The translations under genes and the position numbers were made by a program. From positions 1 to 13,051 of the forward strand of contig CAAGDT010000162.1 in the NCBI GenBank assembly GCA_900768675.1: a DNA stretch of 13,051 nucleotides, written 5' to 3'. This document shows positions 1 through 6,803 of the stretch, one piece after another. The notes under the pieces were generated by a model, which searched no databases, was not told the DNA's origin, and worked only from the letters and a program-made list of their open reading frames with translations. The stretch's first letter is position 1. Each line of letters opens with the position of its first letter. Source of the stretch: Oscillospiraceae bacterium. GTDB taxonomy: Bacteria > Bacillota > Clostridia > Oscillospirales > Ruminococcaceae.

Positions 1-83
1 AACGTATGTCAAGAAATTTCTGTGCAAGATGACGGAAAATGTGCAAGCAAGCGTGCGGCAAAGGCGGCAGCCGTTAATTGTGC

Positions 84-118
84 GGTGTTGCCCTAAATCC
101 GTGCCCGAAGGGCACACC
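84..118. other. Two overlapping, mutually exclusive short hairpins
   Basis: A perfect 6-bp stem (GTGCCC 101-106 with GGGCAC 110-115, loop GAA) overlaps an alternative stem (GGTGTTGCCC 84-93 with GGGCACACC 110-118, one bulged T). Both use the same 3' arm, so only one can form. No T-run follows, so this is not an ordinary intrinsic terminator. It may belong to the 3' end or untranslated tail of a gene left of the window. I see no confident gene in 1-185. Confidence 0.4.
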
Positions 119-121
119 ACA

Positions 122-160
122 ATTATTCACTATTCATTATTCACTATTCATTTTTCATTA
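122..160. repeat. 14-bp tandem repeat, two exact copies plus a degenerate third
   Basis: ATTATTCACTATTC occurs at 122-135 and again at 136-149. A degraded third copy (ATTTTTCATTATTT) runs on from 150. It lies just upstream of the first gene, in AT-rich DNA where its promoter would be expected. It may be slippage-prone or a bent AT-rich stretch; nothing shows a function. Confidence 0.8.
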
Positions 161-185
161 TTTCAGATAGCTGAAAGGTATATAA

Positions 186-1241
186 ATGAGTAAAAAAAGC
201 AAGAAGAAAAACAACAGAAACGTGGCTCAGCAGCGTATGACAGAGGAGCTTAAAAGCTCTCCGCAGGCGGAAAAGCTTGCACAGCAGTACGCTGTAAAGC
301 CCTCCGCAGAAAAGGCGGAGGAGAACAAAGCCGGAACAGCAGGACTGCCGCCAAAGGAAAACAAGGCGGAAAGGGCAGGACTGCCCCAAAAGGAAAACAG
401 GGAGCAGACGGAGGTCAAGACCTACCGACCCGAGAAGAAAAGCAGAAAGCCAAATCCCGAAAACAGCGAGTTTTCCCAGGGCTTCAACGAGGCGCTCAGC
501 GAAAGCTACGAGGAAATTACCGAAACAAGCGAATCCGAGGAAACGGAGCAGCCCGCCGAGGAAGTTTCCACCGAGGAAGCCCCCAGACCCAATAAGTTTT
601 ACCTTGTTTTTGCGGTTTTCGTTATCATTATGTCGGTTATCGGCGTTGTTTCTACCGTAAATTTCTGCAGGGACAAGATTGACGATATTGTAAATCAGAC
701 GGATTTGAAGAACGATATAGCTCTTTTCCTGTACCCGCTTGTTTCCGTTGACCCGCCGGACTGCGCCTCCGTTGACGAGCTGCCCTCCTCAATTGTTGTT
801 GAGTCGGCTATCTGGCGCATAATCCTTACCGGCTCAAACGACAACTACGAAAAGCTTTACAATTCCTATATGTACGTCCCCGCCGTTGACGTTGAGTACT
901 CTATCCGCTCAATTTTCGGCGGCTCGGTTGAAATCCAGCATCAGACCGTAGGCGGAGCGGACACAATGTTCACCTACGTTGCCGACTCAAACTCCTATCT
1001 TGTCCCCATAAATCCCCGCTATACCGCATATTCGCCGAGAATTACCCAGATTTCAAACGTGGGCGAGCTTTATACCGTAACGGTGGACTATATCCCGCCC
1101 TCCGCCCTTGCAATCGAGGGAATTGAGTTTGAGAACAAGCCCACAAAGACTATGATTTACACTCTTTCAAAGAGCAAGAACGTAACAACCCTTCATTCTA
1201 TAAAGAATGCAACCAGCATAAACGGAGCCTATGAGTACTGA
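186..1241 (+). CDS. Unknown single-pass membrane protein with charged low-complexity N-terminus
   Basis: I do not recognise this 351-residue protein. Residues 1-135 are Lys/Glu/Pro-rich and probably disordered, with a run of lysines at 3-8 and a 12-residue tandem repeat at 46-57 and 58-69 (ENKAxxAGLPxK). One hydrophobic helix lies at about 138-160. The rest (161-351) reads as a compact mixed alpha/beta domain and should lie outside the cell, because the basic N-terminus favours an N-in/C-out anchor. There is no signal-peptidase site or lipobox. The start is supported by GAAAGG about 8 bases upstream. Its last 11 bases overlap the start of the HAD gene, so the two are probably co-transcribed and translationally coupled. 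A role at the envelope is inference only. Confidence 0.85.
   Translation: MSKKSKKKNNRNVAQQRMTEELKSSPQAEKLAQQYAVKPSAEKAEENKAGTAGLPPKENKAERAGLPQKENREQTEVKTYRPEKKSRKPNPENSEFSQGFNEALSESYEEITETSESEETEQPAEEVSTEEAPRPNKFYLVFAVFVIIMSVIGVVSTVNFCRDKIDDIVNQTDLKNDIALFLYPLVSVDPPDCASVDELPSSIVVESAIWRIILTGSNDNYEKLYNSYMYVPAVDVEYSIRSIFGGSVEIQHQTVGGADTMFTYVADSNSYLVPINPRYTAYSPRITQISNVGELYTVTVDYIPPSALAIEGIEFENKPTKTMIYTLSKSKNVTTLHSIKNATSINGAYEY
321..392 (+). repeat. 36-bp in-frame tandem repeat (two copies)
   Basis: Two 36-bp units (321-356 and 357-392) encode ENKAGTAGLPPK and ENKAERAGLPQK inside the disordered N-terminal segment of the membrane protein. Being a multiple of three, gain or loss of a unit keeps the frame, so tail length could vary between strains. 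Confidence 0.75.
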
Positions 1242-1884
1242 TAAAATTAAAGCGGTAATTTTCGACCTGGACGGAACCCTGCTTGATACGGAAAAGCTTC
1301 TTGTAAAATATTGGTGCAGGGCTGCTAACGAGCTGGGTTTTCCTATGACCCGTGAGCATGCGCTTACTCTGCGGAGCCTTACCCACAGGCTTGTCCCGCC
1401 GCTTTTCAAGGAGTGGTTCGGCGAAAACTGCGACTATAGGGAAGTGCGGGCGCTTAGAATGAAGCTTATGCAGGAGCATATCGACCGTTACGGCCTTGAC
1501 GTAAAGCCGGGGGCGGCTGAGCTTTTGTCCTATCTTGGAGAAAAAGGTTATCTTAGGGCAGTAGCTACTGCTACCGACATTGAGCGGGCGGGGCGACTGC
1601 TTCGTACTGCGGGGCTTTACCAGAGCTTCGACAGGATAATAAGCGCGTCAATGGTGGAATGGGGCAAGCCAAAGCCGGATATATATATTTATGCGGCAAA
1701 GCAGCTGGGACTTAAGCCTTCCGAATGTATTGCGGTTGAGGATTCGCCCAACGGCATTATCTCCGCCTCCGATGCGGGCTGTCTTACCGTAATGGTGCCC
1801 GACCTTACGCCGCCGGATAAGGAGCTTCTGCCAAGGCTTTACGCCTGCTGCGATAATCTTTTGTCCATTGAAGAACTGCTATGA
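1231..1884 (+). CDS. HAD-superfamily hydrolase, beta-phosphoglucomutase-like
   Basis: A 217-residue HAD protein with all four motifs: motif I FDLDGTLLDT (nucleophile D12, general acid D14), motif II around VATAT (T113/T115), motif III K146 in GKPKPD, and motif IV VEDSPNG (E170, D171). The helical cap between residues about 18 and 90 is the C1 type seen in beta-phosphoglucomutase, phosphoglycolate phosphatase and related sugar-phosphate phosphatases. Length is typical for that group. The substrate cannot be read from sequence. It starts within the last codons of the upstream gene (11-bp overlap) and ends 13 bases before the start of the nucleoside kinase, so it sits in the middle of a three-gene operon. 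The enzyme should be cytoplasmic and Mg2+-dependent. Confidence 0.9.
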   Translation: MSTDKIKAVIFDLDGTLLDTEKLLVKYWCRAANELGFPMTREHALTLRSLTHRLVPPLFKEWFGENCDYREVRALRMKLMQEHIDRYGLDVKPGAAELLSYLGEKGYLRAVATATDIERAGRLLRTAGLYQSFDRIISASMVEWGKPKPDIYIYAAKQLGLKPSECIAVEDSPNGIISASDAGCLTVMVPDLTPPDKELLPRLYACCDNLLSIEELL

Positions 1885-1897
1885 AAGGAATAATACT

Positions 1898-2833
1898 ATG
1901 AAAATTCTTTCGTTACAACAGCTTAATACAGGAACTGCCGAAAAAACAGCGGAATTTGTTGAGGAAAGCGAAGCCCGTTACAGAGGGGAGATAAAGGCGG
2001 CGGAGGAGTATATTCTCTCCCGTGACAGCACAATGCCCATAATACTTATCTCCGGACCATCCGGCTCGGCTAAGACAACAACGGCGCTGAGGCTTGCAAG
2101 CCTGCTGGAAAAAGAGGGAGTAGGCGTACATACGATTTCAATGGATAACTACTTCCGACCCATTACCGACCCGGAAAACGAGGTTGACGAGGAGGGAAGA
2201 ATAGACCTCGAATCCCCGAAAAGACTGGATATGAAGCTTTTAAATCAGCACCTTGAAATGCTCTGGAGCTGTAAGGAAATCGAAATACCCACCTTCGATT
2301 TCTCAACCCAGACAAGAAAGCCTGGAAAGCGGCTTGCAAGAAAAAAGGGAGAGCTGGTTATAATGGAGGGCATACACGCCCTTAACCCCGAAATTACGGG
2401 AAATATCGGCGACCACGCGGTTACGATTTACGTCAGCGTCCGTACAAGACTTGAAAACGGGGAGGGAGAGCTGCTCCACCCCTCAAAAATCCGTCTTATG
2501 AGAAGAATTGTCCGTGACGGACTTTTCCGTGGCAGGGATATTGCAAACACCCTCGACTTCTTCAAGTGGGTTGAGCGGGGCGAACAGCGGTTTATAATGC
2601 CTTACAAGGGAAAGGCTATGTTCGATATAGACACCTTTATCGGCTACGAGGCTGCGGCTTACAGGGATTACGTCCTGCCAAGGCTTGAAGCGGTAAGGGA
2701 CAGCTACCCCGAGTACGACAGATATGCGGATTTGGAGAAATTCCTGCGGGAGATAAGCCCGATACAGCAGGAAGCGATACCCTCGGACTCCCTTGTGCGG
2801 GAATTTATCGGCGGAAGCCATTATTCCTACTGA
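1898..2833 (+). CDS. Nucleoside (uridine) kinase-like P-loop kinase
   Basis: A 311-residue member of the uridine kinase/phosphoribulokinase family. It has a Walker A P-loop GPSGSAKTT (53-61), the family motif SMDNYF (81-86) that carries the catalytic aspartate D83, the strand motif IMEGIHALN (155-163) and a basic RRIVRD lid segment (202-207). It probably phosphorylates a pyrimidine nucleoside such as uridine in salvage, though related proteins act on other substrates. Many clostridial relatives carry an N-terminal TGS/threonyl-tRNA-synthetase-like region; this one has only about 45 extra residues there. The ATG at 1898 is chosen because GAAAGGAA lies 7 bases upstream; a TTG at 1868 in the same frame has no such site. 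It is the last gene of the cluster. No terminator is evident before the next promoter. Confidence 0.87.
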   Translation: MKILSLQQLNTGTAEKTAEFVEESEARYRGEIKAAEEYILSRDSTMPIILISGPSGSAKTTTALRLASLLEKEGVGVHTISMDNYFRPITDPENEVDEEGRIDLESPKRLDMKLLNQHLEMLWSCKEIEIPTFDFSTQTRKPGKRLARKKGELVIMEGIHALNPEITGNIGDHAVTIYVSVRTRLENGEGELLHPSKIRLMRRIVRDGLFRGRDIANTLDFFKWVERGEQRFIMPYKGKAMFDIDTFIGYEAAAYRDYVLPRLEAVRDSYPEYDRYADLEKFLREISPIQQEAIPSDSLVREFIGGSHYSY

Positions 2834-2911
2834 CAGCGGTAAAAATCACTTGTCATATTGCACAAAAAACATACTCATAATCGGCGGAATTGTGAAATTT
2901 TGCTTAAACTA

Positions 2912-2940
2912 TTGATTTTGAAACGGGATTGTTGTATAAT
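2912..2940 (+). promoter_or_regulatory. Promoter of the CheV-like gene
   Basis: TTGATT (2912-2917), a 17-base spacer, and a perfect TATAAT (2935-2940). This is a housekeeping sigma-A type promoter. The expected start near 2947 gives a leader of about 36 nt before the ATG at 2983. Confidence 0.8.
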
Positions 2941-2982
2941 TGTAGCAAGAAAAGCTTTTAACGATACAGGAAGGTAAGGCTT

Positions 2983-3888
2983 ATGGATACAAATATTTTG
3001 CTTGAAAGCGGAACAAACGAGCTTGAACTGCTTGAGTTTTTCGTTGGCGATAAGGACTATGGCATCAATATTGCAAAGGTAAGCGAGATTATGACCTACA
3101 GAGAGGTTACTCCGCTTCCTGCCGCTCCCGACGAGGTTGAGGGGCTGTTTATGCCGAGAGATAAGATAATAACTGTTGTTGACCTGCACAAGGTGCTTGG
3201 AATACCGCTGCCGCAGGGCAACGATGGACTTCTTATCGTCTGCGAGTTCAACGGACTGGATATTGCTTTCCACGTTACCAACGTAAAGGGTATTCAGCGC
3301 ATAAACTGGGGCAATATCGAAAAGCCGCCCCAGGTTGCAAACAACTCGAACGCAGGAATTGCTACGGGAATTGCTAAGATTGAGGGCAGGATTATAATTA
3401 TTCTTGACTTTGAGAAGATTATCTCCGACCTTAACTGCTCCGCTTCCCTTGATATGTCGGGTATCGAGGCTATGCAGACCGACGTAAAGCACAATACCAA
3501 CTTTGACGCAAGAATAGTAATTGCGGAGGATTCGCCTTTTCTGAACAAGATGGTTGTAGAAGCAATCACAAAGGCGGGCTTTCATAATATTGCCTCCTTC
3601 TCAAACGGCTTGGAGGCTTGGAACTATGTTTCGGGCTTTGCAAACAGCGACGACATTCTGAAAAGCGTAGCTCTGGTTGTAAGCGATATTGAAATGCCGC
3701 AGATGGACGGACACCGCCTTACAAAGCTTATAAAAACCGACCCCAAGCTTTCAAAGATACCCGTTTTCCTGTTCTCCTCCCTTATTGACGAGAAGATGAA
3801 GCTAAAGGGCGAAAGCATAGGCGCAGACGCCCAGTTCTCAAAGCCGCAGATTTCGGGACTTATCAAGAAAATGCTGGAAACCCTTTAA
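2983..3888 (+). CDS. cheV: CheV-type chemotaxis coupling protein (CheW domain + receiver)
   Basis: A 301-residue two-domain protein. Residues about 13-155 form a CheW-like domain with the typical EFFVGDKDYGINIAKVSEI opening. Residues about 176-301 form a receiver domain with the acidic pair E182/D183, phospho-acceptor D235 in SDIEMPQMDG, switch serine S265 and lysine K287 in FSKP. That is the CheV layout; CheV couples receptors to the CheA kinase and its receiver tunes adaptation. The receiver has all residues needed for phosphorylation. A strong AGGAAGG site lies 8 bases before the ATG, and the gene has its own promoter. No other chemotaxis or flagellar gene is in the window, so its partners must be elsewhere, or it may serve another CheA-like pathway. 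Confidence 0.9.
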   Translation: MDTNILLESGTNELELLEFFVGDKDYGINIAKVSEIMTYREVTPLPAAPDEVEGLFMPRDKIITVVDLHKVLGIPLPQGNDGLLIVCEFNGLDIAFHVTNVKGIQRINWGNIEKPPQVANNSNAGIATGIAKIEGRIIIILDFEKIISDLNCSASLDMSGIEAMQTDVKHNTNFDARIVIAEDSPFLNKMVVEAITKAGFHNIASFSNGLEAWNYVSGFANSDDILKSVALVVSDIEMPQMDGHRLTKLIKTDPKLSKIPVFLFSSLIDEKMKLKGESIGADAQFSKPQISGLIKKMLETL

Positions 3889-3984
3889 TCTGCATATAGG
3901 ACTGAGGGTAAGCAGGACTGCACGAAAAGCTTTTCAATAAGAAAAAAATTATAACCGTACATATTCCGTAAAGGAAGTGACGCT

Positions 3985-4614
3985 ATGAAAAACTATATTG
4001 TAACAATTGCAAGAGGCTTCGGAAGCGGCGGCAGAACTATCGGCGCTATGCTTGCAAACGACCTTGGAATCGGCTACTACGATAAGGACATTTCCCGCAT
4101 GGCTTCCGACAAAAGCGGCATTAGCGAGGGACTTTTCAACCTGTCGGACGAAAGGGTAAGCGAAAGCATTTTCAGCCGCCCAAAGCAGTACAAGGGCGGG
4201 CTTATTACCCCCGACAAGGCGGATTTTACCTCCGCCGACAACCTTTTCAACTACCAGGCAAGCGTTATAAACAGCCTTGCCGACAGCGGAGAAAGCTGCG
4301 TTATTGTCGGCAGGTGTGCCGACTATGTGCTTCGGGGCAGGAAAAATGTGTTCCGCCTGTTCATTCATGCGGATATGGAAACCTGCATAAGAAACACCAT
4401 GAACGTTATGGGCATTACCTCCCGCAGCGAGGCGGAAAAGCTCATAAAGAAGACCGACAAGGAGCGGGCGGCCTACTACAAGGCGAAAACCGGTTCCAAC
4501 TGGGATTATGTGGGCAACTACGACCTTATTCTGGACACAAGCGATATGGACTTTGAGAGCTGCGTTAAGATTATCAAAGGGTATATCGAGATTGCGGGAG
4601 AGGTTAAGCTGTAA
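3985..4614 (+). CDS. Cytidylate kinase-like protein
   Basis: A 209-residue protein of the cytidylate-kinase-like family. The nucleotide-binding loop RGFGSGGRTIG (10-20) is the glycine-rich variant typical of this family rather than a strict Walker A. Other marks are YYDKDI (31-36), VGRCADYVL (108-116), and a lid-like basic stretch with TDKERAAYYK (157-166) followed by the GSNW turn. True CMP kinase activity is not certain, because clostridial genomes carry several such paralogues beside a canonical cmk. The start is supported by AAAGGAAGTGA ending 5 bases before the ATG. It lies 96 bases after the CheV-like gene with no clear terminator or promoter between, and ends at a strong terminator, so it may be read through from the cheV promoter. 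Confidence 0.82.
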   Translation: MKNYIVTIARGFGSGGRTIGAMLANDLGIGYYDKDISRMASDKSGISEGLFNLSDERVSESIFSRPKQYKGGLITPDKADFTSADNLFNYQASVINSLADSGESCVIVGRCADYVLRGRKNVFRLFIHADMETCIRNTMNVMGITSRSEAEKLIKKTDKERAAYYKAKTGSNWDYVGNYDLILDTSDMDFESCVKIIKGYIEIAGEVKL

Positions 4615-4628
4615 AATTCAATAGTACA

Positions 4629-4659
4629 ACCCGAAAGGCGCTTGTCTTTCGGGTTTTTT
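4629..4659 (+). terminator. Intrinsic terminator after the cytidylate kinase-like gene
   Basis: CCCGAAAG (4630-4637) pairs perfectly with CTTTCGGG (4646-4653) around an 8-base loop, with one more A-T pair, and is followed by six T residues (4654-4659). It separates the upstream unit from the glmS promoter 20 bases further on. Confidence 0.92.
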
Positions 4660-4679
4660 CGTATTGCGAATAATAATTG

Positions 4680-4708
4680 TTGCAAATCCGTTTTATTTAT
4701 GCTATAAT
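4680..4708 (+). promoter_or_regulatory. glmS promoter
   Basis: TTGCAA (4680-4685), a 17-base spacer and a perfect TATAAT (4703-4708). Transcription should start near 4715, giving a leader of about 200 nt before the glmS ATG at 4913. That length is consistent with RNA-level control. Confidence 0.85.
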
Positions 4709-4744
4709 AGAACATATATTGCATTATACAGCTTGCTGAAAAAG

Positions 4745-4864
4745 CTATATTTCAGGGTGGCGAGAAATCGTCAGATGCTAGGAAACCGCATAACGGCTAG
4801 GCTTTGTGCCTGACGTTATGGGGTTGACGACGCAGATGGCGGTTTATCGACAGCCTGATTATAG
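4745..4864 (+). ncRNA. Long rod-like structured RNA in the glmS 5' leader
   Basis: The leader folds by eye into one imperfect rod. Pairs: 4745-4749/4860-4864, 4752-4756/4854-4858, 4758-4759/4851-4852, 4761-4763/4847-4849, 4765-4773/4837-4845 (9 bp, two G.U), tandem G.A at 4774-4775/4835-4836, 4776-4778/4832-4834, an internal loop, 4784-4787/4822-4825, 4789-4795/4814-4820 (7 bp perfect), and a tip stem 4798-4802/4808-4812. In Firmicutes this position is often held by the glmS ribozyme. The words TTGACGA (4824-4830) and GGTTTATCGA (4841-4850) resemble parts of that ribozyme, but the GGCGG-containing segment that should follow is not seen. It could be a divergent or decayed ribozyme, or a different cis-regulatory RNA. 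The structure is well supported; the function is not. Confidence 0.6.
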
Positions 4865-4912
4865 TGTGTTTTTCACGTTAGATATATATATTTATGAAAG
4901 GCGGTAGTGATT

Positions 4913-6736
4913 ATGTGTGGAATAGTTGGCTATGTAGGCGACAGCGCCTGCGAAAAAATACTGGTTGACGCACTTAAAAAACTGGAATACAGAGGCTACG
5001 ACAGCGCAGGTATTGCTGTTTTCGAGGAAGACAAGATAAAGACGGTAAAGGCTAAGGGCAAGATTGCCGAGGGTCTTGAGGTAAAGCTCTCCGAAACAGG
5101 TGAGCTTAAGGCGGTTGCAGGAATAGGCCATACCCGCTGGGCAACCCACGGCGAGCCCAGCGATATAAACAGCCACCCCATAGGTAACGGCAGAGTTTCA
5201 ATCGTACATAACGGAATTATTGAAAATTACCGTAAAATAAAGGAATTTCTGATTTCAAAGGGCTACGGCTTCGAGAGCGAAACCGATACCGAAACTGTTG
5301 CAAAGCTGCTTGACTACAACTATGCGGGAAATCCCCTTGACGCAGTTATTGCAACAATGGCGGAAATAGAGGGTGCCTACGCTCTCGGAATTATGTTCCG
5401 TGATTTTAAGAACCGTATTTATGCAGTAAGAAAAGAAAGCCCCCTTATTGTTGGCGTAGGTGAGGGCGAGATGTTTATCGCCTCCGATGTTACCGCAATT
5501 TTAGAGCATACCCGCAATTACTACCTGCTTGAAGAGGGCGAGGTTGCGGAAATCGAAAAGGACGGCGTTAAGTTTTACGACCTGCACAAAAACCTTATAG
5601 AAAAGGAACTCCAGACCGCTACATGGGACGTTGCTGAGGCGGAAAAGGGCGGCTACAAGCACTTTATGCTGAAAGAGATTTTTGAGCAGCCCGAATCCCT
5701 TAAGAAAACCATTTCTCCCCGCATTAAGGACGGTCTTGTGGATTTCAGCGAGTGCGGGCTTACGGACGAAATGCTCCGTTCCTATCATCATATCTACCTT
5801 GTTGGCTGCGGCTCGGCTATGCACGCGGGAACAATAGGAAAGTACATTATCGAGAGCCTTGCGAGAACTCCCGTTATCGTTGATATAGCCTCTGAGTTCC
5901 GCTACAGAAGCCCTCTCCTTGCTCCCGACGATTTGGTTGTTGTTATCTCCCAGTCCGGCGAAACCGCCGATACAAAGGCTGCCCTCAAGCTTGCAAACGA
6001 AATGGGCTGCGATACTCTTGCAATAGTAAACGTGGTTGGTTCGTCTATCGCAAGAGAAGCGAAAATGGTTATGTACACCCTTGCAGGCCCCGAAATTTCC
6101 GTCTGCTCAACCAAAGCCTATATGGTACAGACCGCCTTTATGTATCTCCTTGCCTTTAAGCTTGCCCTTGTAAGGGGCAGGATTACCGAGGAGCAGTGCA
6201 GAGCTCTTGTGGCGGAGTTACAGGAAATTCCCGAAAAGGTAACCGCCTGCACCCAAAGCTTAGAGCAGTACCAGTTCGTTGCCTCAAAGCTTATGAGCGC
6301 CCAGAGCCTTCTTTATATCGGCAGAGGTCTTGACTATGCCCTGAGCATGGAGGGTTCCCTTAAGCTTAAGGAAATCTCTTATATCCATTCCGAAAGCTAT
6401 GCGGCAGGGGAGCTTAAGCACGGCACAATCTCCCTTATCGAGGAGGGCACTCCCGTTATTGCGGTTGCAACCCAGACCGAGCTTTTCGCCAAGACCCAGA
6501 GCAACGCCCAGGAGGTAAAGAGCCGGGGTGCTACGGTAATAATGGTCTGCCCCGAGGGAACGAATTACGACGAAAAGTACGTTGATTTTCCCGTAATTAT
6601 ACCGAAGGCAAGCGATATTCTTATGCCTCTTGTGGCAGTAGTGCCCTTACAGCTTATTGCTTACTATACAGCAGTTCTGAGAAACTGCGACGTTGACCAC
6701 CCGAAGAACTTAGCAAAATCGGTTACGGTTGAGTAA
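4913..6736 (+). CDS. glmS: Glutamine-fructose-6-phosphate aminotransferase (isomerizing)
   Basis: A 607-residue, full-length GlmS. It converts fructose-6-phosphate and glutamine to glucosamine-6-phosphate and glutamate, the first step to UDP-GlcNAc for peptidoglycan. Residues 1-235 are the glutaminase domain, with the catalytic cysteine exposed after Met removal (MCGIVGYVG), YRGYDSAG (27-34) and HTRWATHG (73-80). Two SIS sugar-isomerase domains follow, with GCGSAMHAG (298-306), SQSGETADT (346-354), CSTKAY (398-403), SESYAAGELKHG (493-504) and the invariant C-terminus AKSVTVE. The ATG at 4913 is required for Cys at position 2 and has AAAGGCGG 8 bases upstream; an in-frame GTG at 4907 would bury the cysteine and is rejected. 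It has its own promoter and a structured leader. FkbM follows after 67 bases. Confidence 0.98.
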   Translation: MCGIVGYVGDSACEKILVDALKKLEYRGYDSAGIAVFEEDKIKTVKAKGKIAEGLEVKLSETGELKAVAGIGHTRWATHGEPSDINSHPIGNGRVSIVHNGIIENYRKIKEFLISKGYGFESETDTETVAKLLDYNYAGNPLDAVIATMAEIEGAYALGIMFRDFKNRIYAVRKESPLIVGVGEGEMFIASDVTAILEHTRNYYLLEEGEVAEIEKDGVKFYDLHKNLIEKELQTATWDVAEAEKGGYKHFMLKEIFEQPESLKKTISPRIKDGLVDFSECGLTDEMLRSYHHIYLVGCGSAMHAGTIGKYIIESLARTPVIVDIASEFRYRSPLLAPDDLVVVISQSGETADTKAALKLANEMGCDTLAIVNVVGSSIAREAKMVMYTLAGPEISVCSTKAYMVQTAFMYLLAFKLALVRGRITEEQCRALVAELQEIPEKVTACTQSLEQYQFVASKLMSAQSLLYIGRGLDYALSMEGSLKLKEISYIHSESYAAGELKHGTISLIEEGTPVIAVATQTELFAKTQSNAQEVKSRGATVIMVCPEGTNYDEKYVDFPVIIPKASDILMPLVAVVPLQLIAYYTAVLRNCDVDHPKNLAKSVTVE

Positions 6737-6803
6737 GCAGGCTGACGGCTTCTTGCCGCCCTGATATAGAGTTTTTGAAAGCTTTACGCAAAGGAAGTTC
6801 AAT

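Noticed and set aside
2..193. Open frame from the left edge that could be the C-terminus of an upstream gene
   Set aside because: The second half translates the 14-bp AT repeats and it runs into the start of the first gene. A second frame is also open to 96. Neither end looks protein-like enough to call, though an upstream gene ending here cannot be excluded.
1868..1897. Earlier TTG start for the nucleoside kinase
   Set aside because: No ribosome site precedes it, it would overlap the HAD gene, and the ATG at 1898 has a good GAAAGGAA.
2875..3585. 236-residue open frame on the - strand
   Set aside because: It lies opposite the well-supported CheV gene and its promoter, and its translation shows no domain; it is a shadow.
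4754..4760. AGGGTGG resembling the T-box antiterminator motif
   Set aside because: The following bases are CGAG, not the NACCGCG expected, it sits at the 5' side of the leader, and no terminator or specifier stem is present; glmS is not a usual T-box target.
4745..4864. SRP RNA for the glmS leader rod
   Set aside because: The conserved GGAAGGAAGCAGCC-type tip of SRP RNA is absent.
6737..6803. Terminator between glmS and the FkbM gene (CGGC-TTCTT-GCCG)
   Set aside because: The stem is only 4 bp with a weak outer CAGG/CCTG extension and no T-run directly after it.
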